Assembly (NCBI RefSeq): GCF_028882255.1 | Contig: NZ_JARBUY010000002.1 | Coordinates: 260,342 to 324,341 of the forward strand | Source of the DNA: Maribacter polysaccharolyticus | GTDB taxonomy: Bacteria > Bacteroidota > Bacteroidia > Flavobacteriales > Flavobacteriaceae | Direction of reading: 5' to 3' | Length of the DNA: 64,000 nt | Shown: positions 45,389-53,210 of the stretch, piece by piece | Numbering within the stretch: the first letter of the stretch is position 1 | Layout of the letters: each line of letters opens with the position of its first letter | Made by a program: the position numbers and the translations under genes | The notes under the pieces: generated by a model | Databases searched by the model: none | The model's input: only the letters and a program-made list of their open reading frames with translations | What the model was told of the DNA's origin: nothing

Positions 45389-47203
45389 ATGAAGAAAGCA
45401 CATTCTTTCCATATTCCCGTAATGGGTATTGGATTTACCATAGACAGCCCCTTGAAAGTGGCTCAATATGGGATAGACTCGGTTATTTCCCTAGTAGACG
45501 ATATACTTCTTGAGAAACTTAGGAAAATGTATTGTGAGCTGCATGAAATGCCTTATAAGGAAATTACGGATAAAATAGAGGATTTTAGGGCCAAAAGGAT
45601 AACGTCTTATCTTAACCTGATGAACACGTTGACCGAACGCAAATTCGAGGAACTCAAAGATACCACGATCAACAAAGGTCATGGGTTGAAACAGTATGTG
45701 AGCATGTTGCCCGATGGTAGTGCCATAAAAAAAGAGTTCAAGCACCTATCGGAAAAATTCAACATCCATGAAGCAGGAAATTGGATCAAGGATCATTTGA
45801 CCCGGGGCAGCATTGATGTGAACATCATGACCAAGGTCGATAAGATAAATTATAGGAAAGGGGAGAAGCTCCCATCGGAATATAACGATGCCCATGCGGC
45901 CTTAAGGGGTTTTGCGGAAAGCGATCTTGAATCTTCCGTGATCCTATCTGCAGGAATGAACCCGAGATTATATGGGTACATCGAAAATTTCGAGGATTTT
46001 TACCCTGATGAAAACGGGGGATTGAAAAAGAAGATCGTTCTGAAAGTGAGTGATTTCAGATCGGCCATGATCCAAGGGAAGTTCTTGGCGAAAAAAGGAC
46101 TTTGGGTATCCGAATACCGTATTGAATCCGGATTGAATTGCGGTGGGCATGCCTTTGCTACCGATGGGTATTTACTCGGTCCCGTTTTACAGGAATTCAA
46201 GGAAAGAAGGGATGAACTGATCGCTTCGACCCATGCCGTACTGGTGCAGTCCCTTCAAAATAAGAACAAGACGGTTCCCCAAAATGAATTGTCTTTAAAG
46301 ATTACCGCTCAAGGTGGTGTCGGTACCGCTGAGGAACATCAATTCCTTATCGATACCTATGAGTTGGATTCAGTGGGTTGGGGGACCCCTTTTCTTTTGG
46401 TTCCCGAGGCCACAACGGTAGATACCGCGACGCTGGAGAAATTGATGGGAGCCAAGGAAGAAGATCTTTATTTAAGTAATATTTCGCCCTTGGGGGTTCC
46501 TTTCAATAGCTTGAGGGGAAATACCAAGGATGTGGAAAAGGCGGCATTGATCGCCAAAGGTAGACCAGGTAGTTCTTGTCCGCGAAAATACGTCTCTTTA
46601 AACCATGAGTTTACCGAAAAGGATATCTGTGTGGCTTCGCGACAGTACCAGCACCTGAAAATAAAGGAATTGGAAGGAAAAGACCTGCCCAAAGAGGAAT
46701 ACCGGAACCAGTACGAAAAGATCGTCGAAAAATCCTGTATCTGTGTTGGTTTGGGAACTTCGGTACTCTTGGAAAACAATATGGACACAAGGGTCGAAGG
46801 GAAAGGGGTTTCTGTTTGCCCGGGCCCAAATATGGCCTATTTTTCAAAACTGATGAGTCTCAAGCAAATTACCGACCATATTTATGGAAGGGACAATGTG
46901 ATTTCCGATGTCGAGCGTCCGAATATGTTCGTAAAGGAACTTTCTCTCTATATCGATCATTTAAAGGATAAGATCGGGGAAATCAAAGAGGTCGTCAACA
47001 AAAAACAAGAGAACTACTTTGCCACTTTCGTTAAAAATCTGAATGAGGGTATCACTTATTACGAATCCCTGTTCAATGCGTCAACGGAAGTCTTTAAGGA
47101 AACCAAAGGGCAAGTTTTGGAAGAATTGGAGAATAGTAGGGGGAAATTGCAGTTTTTGGATTTCGAAATAAGAAAACTGGTATCGTTGCAAGGCGTGGTT
47201 TAA
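45389..47203 (+). CDS. Large protein of unknown function with a TIM-barrel-like Gly-rich segment
   Basis: The 604-residue protein (ATG at 45389; an open frame reaches 45314) has no signal peptide. It starts HIPVMGIGFTIDSPLKVAQY, resembling the start of flavin-binding TIM-barrel enzymes, has NCGGHAFATDG near residue 250, and TAQGGVGTAEEHQFL near 315, a glycine-rich loop like those of phosphate-binding barrels. Three Cys sites follow (SSCPRKY, KSCICVGLG, VSVCPGPNMAYF), and the last 90 residues look coiled-coil. I recall similar unannotated proteins in Flavobacteriaceae but no function. Cofactor binding is inferred only. Confidence 0.8.
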   Translation: MKKAHSFHIPVMGIGFTIDSPLKVAQYGIDSVISLVDDILLEKLRKMYCELHEMPYKEITDKIEDFRAKRITSYLNLMNTLTERKFEELKDTTINKGHGLKQYVSMLPDGSAIKKEFKHLSEKFNIHEAGNWIKDHLTRGSIDVNIMTKVDKINYRKGEKLPSEYNDAHAALRGFAESDLESSVILSAGMNPRLYGYIENFEDFYPDENGGLKKKIVLKVSDFRSAMIQGKFLAKKGLWVSEYRIESGLNCGGHAFATDGYLLGPVLQEFKERRDELIASTHAVLVQSLQNKNKTVPQNELSLKITAQGGVGTAEEHQFLIDTYELDSVGWGTPFLLVPEATTVDTATLEKLMGAKEEDLYLSNISPLGVPFNSLRGNTKDVEKAALIAKGRPGSSCPRKYVSLNHEFTEKDICVASRQYQHLKIKELEGKDLPKEEYRNQYEKIVEKSCICVGLGTSVLLENNMDTRVEGKGVSVCPGPNMAYFSKLMSLKQITDHIYGRDNVISDVERPNMFVKELSLYIDHLKDKIGEIKEVVNKKQENYFATFVKNLNEGITYYESLFNASTEVFKETKGQVLEELENSRGKLQFLDFEIRKLVSLQGVV

Positions 47204-47387
47204 TGCGCCACTAGCTTGAAGCTTTGGCAAAAGCCCCGTTATTTGCTGATTTTTGGAAATGCTGTCAATTCATATGGGATAAGTCCTGGTAGGTCTAAAC
47301 AGGCCTGTTTTCAAGGTTACATGAACGATCAAGCCATTATTTGGTTTTGAAGTTGATATAATTTTCAGGAATCCTGTGTGATTTGAT

Positions 47388-47395
47388 TAAATTTG
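47388..47395 (+). promoter_or_regulatory. Candidate -7 promoter element ending four bases before sulP (TAAATTTG)
   Basis: TAAATTTG is an exact TAnnTTTG followed by GGCG and the ATG of the SulP gene. The spacing is the same as at queE and would place transcription start at the ATG. The preceding 184-base gap shows no gene I can support. Confidence 0.5.
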
Positions 47396-47399
47396 GGCG

Positions 47400-49124
47400 A
47401 TGCGAAAGTTTTTTCCTTTTGTGGATTGGGTTTCCGATTACAAAAAAGGCGACCTTTTAAACGATATGGTGGCCGGAGTGACCGTGGGTGTTATACTTAT
47501 ACCCCAGGGAATGGCGTATGCCATGGTGGCAGGGCTTCCTCCCGTTTATGGATTATATGCCTCCGTTTTTCCATTGCTGGTATATATGTTCATGGGAACT
47601 TCAAGACAGTTGGCAGTAGGCCCGGTTGCCATGGATTCCCTTTTGGTTGCCGCCGGTTTGGGGGCACTTGCCATAACCGGAATTGAAAATTATATAGCCA
47701 TGGCCATTTTTTTGGCTTTTATGGTAGGGGTTATCCAGCTGTTTTTGGGGTTGTTAAGAATGGGCTTTTTGGTCAATTTTTTGTCACGGCCCGTTATCAG
47801 TGGCTTTACATCCGGTGCGGCATGTATCATTATTTTCAGTCAGTTAAAACACTTACTCGGGGTAGATATTGCACGAAGCAGTAAAATGCATGAGCTTACC
47901 TACAACATCATTCAACAGGTTGGCCATACCAATGTGTACGATTTCACGATCGGGATATTAGGAATACTTGTTATTGTTCTATTGAAAAAATGGAACAAAA
48001 ATATCCCCTCGGTATTGGTTGTTGTTGTTTTGGGTGTACTGGCGGTCTATGTATTGGGATTGCAACAATTCGGGGTACGGATCGTAGGGGAGATTCCCAA
48101 AGGGTTGCCCAGTTTCCTAATACCTGATTTCGATGTCAAGAAGGGAATTGCGTTATGGCCAATGGCCTTGACTTTGGCTTTGGTCGGTTATCTCGAGACG
48201 ATATCCATCGGGAAATCCTTGGAAGAAAAAAGTAAGGAAGACCGTATTGATGCCAACCAGGAACTTGTAGCTTTGGGAACTTCGAACATCGTGGGTTCGT
48301 TTTTTCAGGCCTATCCCGTAACGGCAAGTTTTTCCCGATCGGCCATCAGCGGTGGTGCTGGAGGTAAAACCAATGGTTTTGCCTTGTTCAGCGTGATATT
48401 GGTCGTGTTGACCCTTTTGTTTTTGACCCCGTTGTTCTATTATCTGCCCAACGCCGCTTTGGCCAGTATTATCATGGTCTCTGTTTTTGGATTGATAGAC
48501 TTTGATTATCCGAAAACACTGTTGAAATATAGAAAGGATGAGTATGTGGTATTGATGCTGACTTTTTTGATCACTCTTTTTATCGGAATCAAGGAGGGGG
48601 TGCTCATCGGGGTGCTTTTTTCCCTTTTATTGATGGTTTATCGTATATCAAAACCCCATTTTGCCGTATTGGGAAGGGTTCGGGGCACGGAATATTATAA
48701 GAATATCAACCGGTTTGGTGAAGATATTGAAATACGTGATGACCTACTTATCGTCCGTTTTGATTCCCAATTGTTTTTCGGGAACAAGAACTATTTTAAG
48801 AAAAATTTGATGAAAGAGGTCAATGCAAAGGGTAATTCCTTAAAAGGTGTTATCTTAAATGCGGAACCGATCAATTATATAGATTCAACGGCCGCGAATA
48901 TGCTCATTTCCGTTATTGAGGACTTACACCATCGAAATATCCGATTTTATATTGCGGGGGCCATAGGACCTACAAGGGACATCATCTTTAACAGTGGTAT
49001 TATCGAGGTTTTGGGTAAGGAGTTCCTTTTTGTAAGGACCAAAGAAGCGGTCGCATGTTTCGATGACCCGGAAAGCATTCAGGGTACAAACCGGAAAATA
49101 GCGCATCAGCGGGAAATGTCATAG
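47400..49124 (+). CDS. SulP-family inorganic anion transporter
   Basis: The 574-residue protein has the SulP layout: a cytosolic start, about 10-14 membrane segments beginning with DMVAGVTVGVILIPQGMAYA, the signature region GLYASVFPLLVY, and NFLSRPVISGFTSGAACIII, then a C-terminal STAS domain (about 440-560, GVILNAEPINYIDSTAANML). These transporters carry sulfate, bicarbonate or other anions. The next gene is a persulfide-dioxygenase-like protein, favouring a sulfur substrate, though this is inference. Confidence 0.93.
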   Translation: MRKFFPFVDWVSDYKKGDLLNDMVAGVTVGVILIPQGMAYAMVAGLPPVYGLYASVFPLLVYMFMGTSRQLAVGPVAMDSLLVAAGLGALAITGIENYIAMAIFLAFMVGVIQLFLGLLRMGFLVNFLSRPVISGFTSGAACIIIFSQLKHLLGVDIARSSKMHELTYNIIQQVGHTNVYDFTIGILGILVIVLLKKWNKNIPSVLVVVVLGVLAVYVLGLQQFGVRIVGEIPKGLPSFLIPDFDVKKGIALWPMALTLALVGYLETISIGKSLEEKSKEDRIDANQELVALGTSNIVGSFFQAYPVTASFSRSAISGGAGGKTNGFALFSVILVVLTLLFLTPLFYYLPNAALASIIMVSVFGLIDFDYPKTLLKYRKDEYVVLMLTFLITLFIGIKEGVLIGVLFSLLLMVYRISKPHFAVLGRVRGTEYYKNINRFGEDIEIRDDLLIVRFDSQLFFGNKNYFKKNLMKEVNAKGNSLKGVILNAEPINYIDSTAANMLISVIEDLHHRNIRFYIAGAIGPTRDIIFNSGIIEVLGKEFLFVRTKEAVACFDDPESIQGTNRKIAHQREMS

Positions 49125-49189
49125 TAACCTTTGTTACAAAATAGAGACGTTTAAAGCCTTATTTTTAACAAATTTTGGATAGGAAAAAG

Positions 49190-50599
49190 ATGAAAATAGA
49201 ACAGATTTATACAGGATGTTTGGCCCAAGGGGCATATTATATTGAGAGTAATGGGGAAGCCGCGATCATAGATCCTTTGCGGGAAGTGGAACCCTATATA
49301 CAAAGGGCAAAGGCCGACAATGCGAAGATCAAGTATATTTTCGAGACCCATTTCCATGCCGATTTCGTAAGCGGTCATGTTACCTTGGCCAAGGAGACTG
49401 GGGCGTCTATCGTTTACGGGCCTACGGCAAACCCGTCATTTGAGGCGATTATCGCCGTGGATGACCAAGAATTCAAATTGGGGGACCTTACTATAAAGGT
49501 GCTCCATACCCCGGGGCATACGATGGAAAGTACGACCTACCTTTTAAAGGATGCCTCAGGTAAGGACCATGCGATATTTTCAGGGGACACCTTGTTTTTA
49601 GGGGATGTCGGTCGTCCTGATTTGGCCCAAAAAGCTGCAGATATGACCCAGGAAGATTTGGCGGGCCTATTATATGACAGCCTACGCACGAAGATAATGA
49701 CCTTGTCGGATGACGTCACGGTTTATCCGGCACATGGGGCCGGTTCGGCCTGTGGGAAGAACATGATGAAAGAGACCGTTGACACTCTGGGCAATCAAAA
49801 AAAGATGAATTATGCCTTACGTGCCGATATGACCAAGGAAGAGTTTATAGCGGAAGTAACCGCCGGACTGTTGCCCCCTCCCAAATATTTTCCCCTGAAC
49901 GTACAGATGAACAAAGAGGGTTATGAGGATATCGGTGAGGTGTTGGAGCGTGGTAATACGGCCATGTCACCCGACGAATTTGAGGTCGCTGCCAATGGTA
50001 CCGGGGCACTTGTTTTGGATGTCAGACATCAAGATGAATTTGTAAAGGGACATATTCCACGGTCGATATTCATAGGTTTGAATGGTGATTTTGCCCCATG
50101 GGTCGGTGCTTTGATTGCTGATGTAAAGCAGCCTATTTTGTTAGTGGCCCCTAAAGGCAAGGAAAAGGAAGCCGTTATCCGTTTGTCACGGGTCGGTTTT
50201 GATGGTACCTTGGGCTATTTGAAAGGGGGATTCGACGCTTGGAAAAATGAAGGCAAGGATTATGATACGATTACGGCAGTGACCGCCCATGAGGTCAGTG
50301 ATGAAATTAATAAAGGGAAAATCCCGGTATTCGATGTGCGTAAAGAGAGTGAATATCGCTCCGAACATGTAGTGAATGCCCTCAACACCCCACTCGATTA
50401 CCTGAACGAGCATTTGGCGGAGTTTCCTAAGGATAAATCGTTTTTAGTGCATTGTGCAGGAGGCTATCGTTCTGTAATTGCCGCTTCGATATTGAAAAGT
50501 AGGGGTATCCATAATATCATTGATATATCGGAAGGTTTCTCCGCAATAAAGGAATCCGGTATCAAAGTAACCGATTATGTTTGTCCGACCACTTTTTAA
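49190..50599 (+). CDS. Persulfide-dioxygenase-like MBL protein fused to two rhodanese domains
   Basis: The 470-residue protein (ATG after AGGAAAAAG at 49190) has an N-terminal metallo-beta-lactamase domain with H54-F-H56-A-D58, VLHTPGHTMEST and FSGDTLFLGDVGRPDL, the ETHE1-type single-iron set. The His that normally follows the Asp of HxHxDH is Phe. Two rhodanese domains follow. The first (about 265-365) has lost its active-site Cys (LLVAPKGKEKEA); the second (about 370-465) keeps it in VHCAGGYRS. Persulfide dioxygenases oxidise glutathione or other persulfides to sulfite. It follows sulP and precedes a DUF2892 gene. Confidence 0.92.
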   Translation: MKIEQIYTGCLAQGAYYIESNGEAAIIDPLREVEPYIQRAKADNAKIKYIFETHFHADFVSGHVTLAKETGASIVYGPTANPSFEAIIAVDDQEFKLGDLTIKVLHTPGHTMESTTYLLKDASGKDHAIFSGDTLFLGDVGRPDLAQKAADMTQEDLAGLLYDSLRTKIMTLSDDVTVYPAHGAGSACGKNMMKETVDTLGNQKKMNYALRADMTKEEFIAEVTAGLLPPPKYFPLNVQMNKEGYEDIGEVLERGNTAMSPDEFEVAANGTGALVLDVRHQDEFVKGHIPRSIFIGLNGDFAPWVGALIADVKQPILLVAPKGKEKEAVIRLSRVGFDGTLGYLKGGFDAWKNEGKDYDTITAVTAHEVSDEINKGKIPVFDVRKESEYRSEHVVNALNTPLDYLNEHLAEFPKDKSFLVHCAGGYRSVIAASILKSRGIHNIIDISEGFSAIKESGIKVTDYVCPTTF

Positions 50600-50706
50600 A
50601 AGGAGGGACGATGAAAAAAAAAGGCACGGCAAGGTCCTTTATAAATGGACTCTATAATAGGGGCAGGGTCATATTTGGCTTGTATAATAACCAATAATTG
50701 AAGGGT

Positions 50707-50910
50707 ATGAAAAATATGGGGCGAACGGATAAGTTGATTCGGGTGATTATCGCCATAATTGTCGCGGTTTTGGTATATTTTGAAGTGGTTACCGATACTA
50801 TGGCCTATGTACTGCTGCCAATTGCCGCAATCTTTGTGCTTACCAGTTTGGTAGGTTTTTGCCCTTTGTATGGTATTTTCGGGGTAAATACCTGTCGTAA
50901 GAAAAAATAA
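50707..50910 (+). CDS. DUF2892 small membrane protein
   Basis: The 67-residue product has a DUF2892 start (MKNMGRTDKLIRVIIAI), two membrane helices (VIIAIIVAVLVYFEV and VLLPIAAIFVLTSLVGF) and CPLYGIFGVNTCRKKK with the paired Cys common in this family. In other bacteria the domain is fused to rhodaneses (YgaP type) as a membrane anchor; here it stands separately after the MBL/rhodanese gene. A TTG at 50698 also opens the frame, but ATG 50707 is preferred. Confidence 0.9.
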   Translation: MKNMGRTDKLIRVIIAIIVAVLVYFEVVTDTMAYVLLPIAAIFVLTSLVGFCPLYGIFGVNTCRKKK

Positions 50911-51012
50911 ATTTCCACTTTTTTTGGTAGCCCGATTTCCAAGCGGCTGATTTTTATCATATTTTGGATAAGCAAAGACCGGTATTTTTAAATAGGGTTT
51001 AAATCAAAAAAT

Positions 51013-51144
51013 ATGGCATATATACTACCTTTGGTGAATTGGGGCAACGGAATCATAATGATAGGCGTTTTTGGAGCCGTCGTTTTGGGTTTGGTCGCTG
51101 CCCTATTGATTTTTATGAACAGCGGTAAGAAGGACAACAAATAA
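51013..51144 (+). CDS. 43-residue single-span membrane protein
   Basis: The frame reads MAYILPLVNWGNGIIMIGVF and continues GAVVLGLVAALLIFMNSG, ending KKDNK. It has one strongly hydrophobic helix of about 22 residues and a basic C-terminus, which is a normal positive-inside topology. It lies 102 bases after the DUF2892 gene in the same direction. The clean helix and charge pattern argue for a real small protein; function unknown. Confidence 0.65.
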   Translation: MAYILPLVNWGNGIIMIGVFGAVVLGLVAALLIFMNSGKKDNK

Positions 51145-51303
51145 TCCTTGGTCCGGTTCTTTTTTAAATAATGGTCATACGATAGTTGTTTCCGTAATTT
51201 AGGTTCGGTGATACTTTATCCAAGATTAATTGAAGGTTTTTGGCACTTCGGGCCTTCCCATATGTTTTCAATAGCTTAAATTTAAGCACATAATACATTT
51301 GAA

Positions 51304-51486
51304 ATGCTAAAAAACTTTATTGAGCGGATCGGGAAAATGAACTGCATTCTGTTGCTTGTCGTTCTTTCCATTATCGTGGTTTCAGAAGTGATCTTTCTTA
51401 CGGGGGATAAGTTAGACGCCATTTTCATTGCATTCTGGGCGCCCACGATCTTAGGTTTCATGAACTATTTTAAATATAGGAAGTAA
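51304..51486 (+). CDS. Small two-helix membrane protein of unknown function
   Basis: The 60-residue product has a basic start (MLKNFIERIGKMN), helix CILLLVVLSIIVVSEVIFL, a short GDKLD turn, a second helix AIFIAFWAPTILGFMNY and a basic end FKYRK. It overlaps the next start by one base (TAATG), so the two small genes are probably translated together. The 159-base gap before it shows no other gene. Confidence 0.65.
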   Translation: MLKNFIERIGKMNCILLLVVLSIIVVSEVIFLTGDKLDAIFIAFWAPTILGFMNYFKYRK

Positions 51487-51581
51487 TGGAGTTCATCCTT
51501 ATATACTCTATTATCGTAGCCATCTTTTTCATCGTTTGGCTCATCTTTGTCATACGCATGTACAACAAGTTGAAAGACTAA
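51486..51581 (+). CDS. 31-residue single-span membrane protein, coupled to the previous gene
   Basis: Its ATG shares the A of the previous stop (TAATG). The product MEFILIYSIIVAIFFIVWLI plus FVIRMYNKLKD is one hydrophobic helix with a basic end, like a mini-membrane protein. It overlaps the 3' end of the convergent exonuclease gene by 4 bases. Function unknown; the coupling makes it more credible than size alone would. Confidence 0.5.
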   Translation: MEFILIYSIIVAIFFIVWLIFVIRMYNKLKD

Positions 51582-52996
51582 AATAAATGGGTTTTGGAAG
51601 TCGAATCGAATGCTTGAGGTTTTTGCGGGTTCCTAGTAATGTACGATGTAATGATCCTTTCGGATTCCAAGGTGTTTTTCTGGGGTATTAAGTGGTTTTC
51701 CATGTCTTCCAGTGTCGTGATCTGTATGTCCTTGTCCACAAAGCCATAACCCCTATACCTTCCACTTTCAACCAGTACGAACGCATTTTCATTATAGGTT
51801 CTGCCGCTTTCCAGGATGACGTAACTTTCGCTTTGATCGCGCATATGGCTTATGGCTTTCATGACTTTTTTATTGTAGGCTTCAACACTTTCCTGCCCTC
51901 GGCAAATGCCTTGGCATTCCGGTATGCGATAGTGCGAACAGGTGGTTACGTTTTCTTGTAAGTGACAGAATTTGGCGCATAACGAGAATGTTTTGCATAT
52001 TTCTTCCAAATACAATCGACAATCGGTTGTATTGTAAAAAACCGTAATGGGATTCGGTGCCGATTTTATTTTATTGAAGGCCAAATGAAGAACACCGTTC
52101 CGATCCTCATAGGAGAAAACCCCATACCGCTGTACCGTTCTTTTTTGGGATCGGTTGTATTCGGGGTAATGGTGTTTTATGGCGGCCGATTCCATCAATA
52201 GGGCAACCAGTTCACTCCCTGATAATTCATGGTCGATGTCTGCGGTATCCGCACACATCCGTATTTCTTTGGAGGTTTTGTCATAGAAATGGCTCAATAC
52301 CCTTTTTTTGATATTGATGGCCTTGCCTATGTAAATGATCTTTCCTTTTGCATTTTTGAAATAATATATACCAGGGGTGGTCGGCAACCCATCGTAAATG
52401 TGTTTTGGCAAAGCCGGGGGTAAGGTCTTTTCTTGGGAGCGGGCATTTAAAAACGTTTTGAAAACGTCTTCAGCCCCTTCGGTCCGCAGTAATTTTTGAA
52501 ATAATAGGGTGGTTGCCAGGGCATCGCCTCGGGCCCTATGTCTATCGGTTAAGGGAATGTTCAAGGAAGAACACAATTTGCCTAGGCTATATGAATTGTA
52601 TCCCGGAATCAACTTCCTCGACAAACGTACCGTACAGAGTTTCTTTCGTACAAAATCGATCCCCAAGGAATTGAATTCATTCTTGATTACGTTATAGTCA
52701 AAGGCAACACTATGGGCAACAAATATGGTTTCTTCCGTTATTTCCAGGATTTTATCGGCAATCTCGACCAACTTAGGGGAATCACGGACCATATCGTTGT
52801 CTATTCCGGTCAATCCTGTAATGAAATAGGGGATTGTACATTCCGGATTTACCAATGAGGTGAACTCATCCACGACCTCATAGCCATCATATTTGAAAAT
52901 GGAGATTTCGGTAATTTTATTACCTTTGATTCCGTTTCCCGTGGTTTCAATATCGACTATCGTGTACAAGTAATGTGCGTATTTAAAATGGAACAT
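51578..52996 (-). CDS. DnaQ-type exonuclease fused to a GIY-YIG nuclease domain
   Basis: The 472-residue protein has an N-terminal DEDDh exonuclease (about 10-170: IVDIETTGNGI, HSVAFDYNVIKNEF, HRARGDALATT) and a GIY-YIG nuclease domain (about 205-285: TTPGIYYFKNAKGKIIYIGK). A C-terminal region with Cys (CAKFCHLQENVTTCSHYRIPECQGIC) resembles UvrC-like linkers. Such fusions are known as the UvrC-type/Cho-like repair nucleases of Bacteroidota and others, probably trimming or incising damaged DNA. No UvrB-binding motif was identified by eye. Confidence 0.9.
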   Translation of the reverse strand: MFHFKYAHYLYTIVDIETTGNGIKGNKITEISIFKYDGYEVVDEFTSLVNPECTIPYFITGLTGIDNDMVRDSPKLVEIADKILEITEETIFVAHSVAFDYNVIKNEFNSLGIDFVRKKLCTVRLSRKLIPGYNSYSLGKLCSSLNIPLTDRHRARGDALATTLLFQKLLRTEGAEDVFKTFLNARSQEKTLPPALPKHIYDGLPTTPGIYYFKNAKGKIIYIGKAINIKKRVLSHFYDKTSKEIRMCADTADIDHELSGSELVALLMESAAIKHHYPEYNRSQKRTVQRYGVFSYEDRNGVLHLAFNKIKSAPNPITVFYNTTDCRLYLEEICKTFSLCAKFCHLQENVTTCSHYRIPECQGICRGQESVEAYNKKVMKAISHMRDQSESYVILESGRTYNENAFVLVESGRYRGYGFVDKDIQITTLEDMENHLIPQKNTLESERIITSYITRNPQKPQAFDSTSKTHLF

Positions 52997-53210
52997 TAAA
53001 GTTATGGCAAAGTTTTTAATTACGGGGCGTTCAATATGGATTTAGGGGTTTTGAAATCGTTTTTGGCCGTGATGGATCTGTATTAAGGTACAACAAAGCC
53101 AATAATTCATTATCTTCATAAAGTGAGCAATTCCCTTTTTTAACAAAACTTGGATATTCAGTACTATGGGAAAACCGAAAGGGCGATTTGTTTTGGATAC
53201 TTATGGGAAT

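Noticed and set aside
47393-47686. 97-codon frame overlapping the start of sulP
   Set aside because: It lies in another frame of a strongly supported SulP gene.
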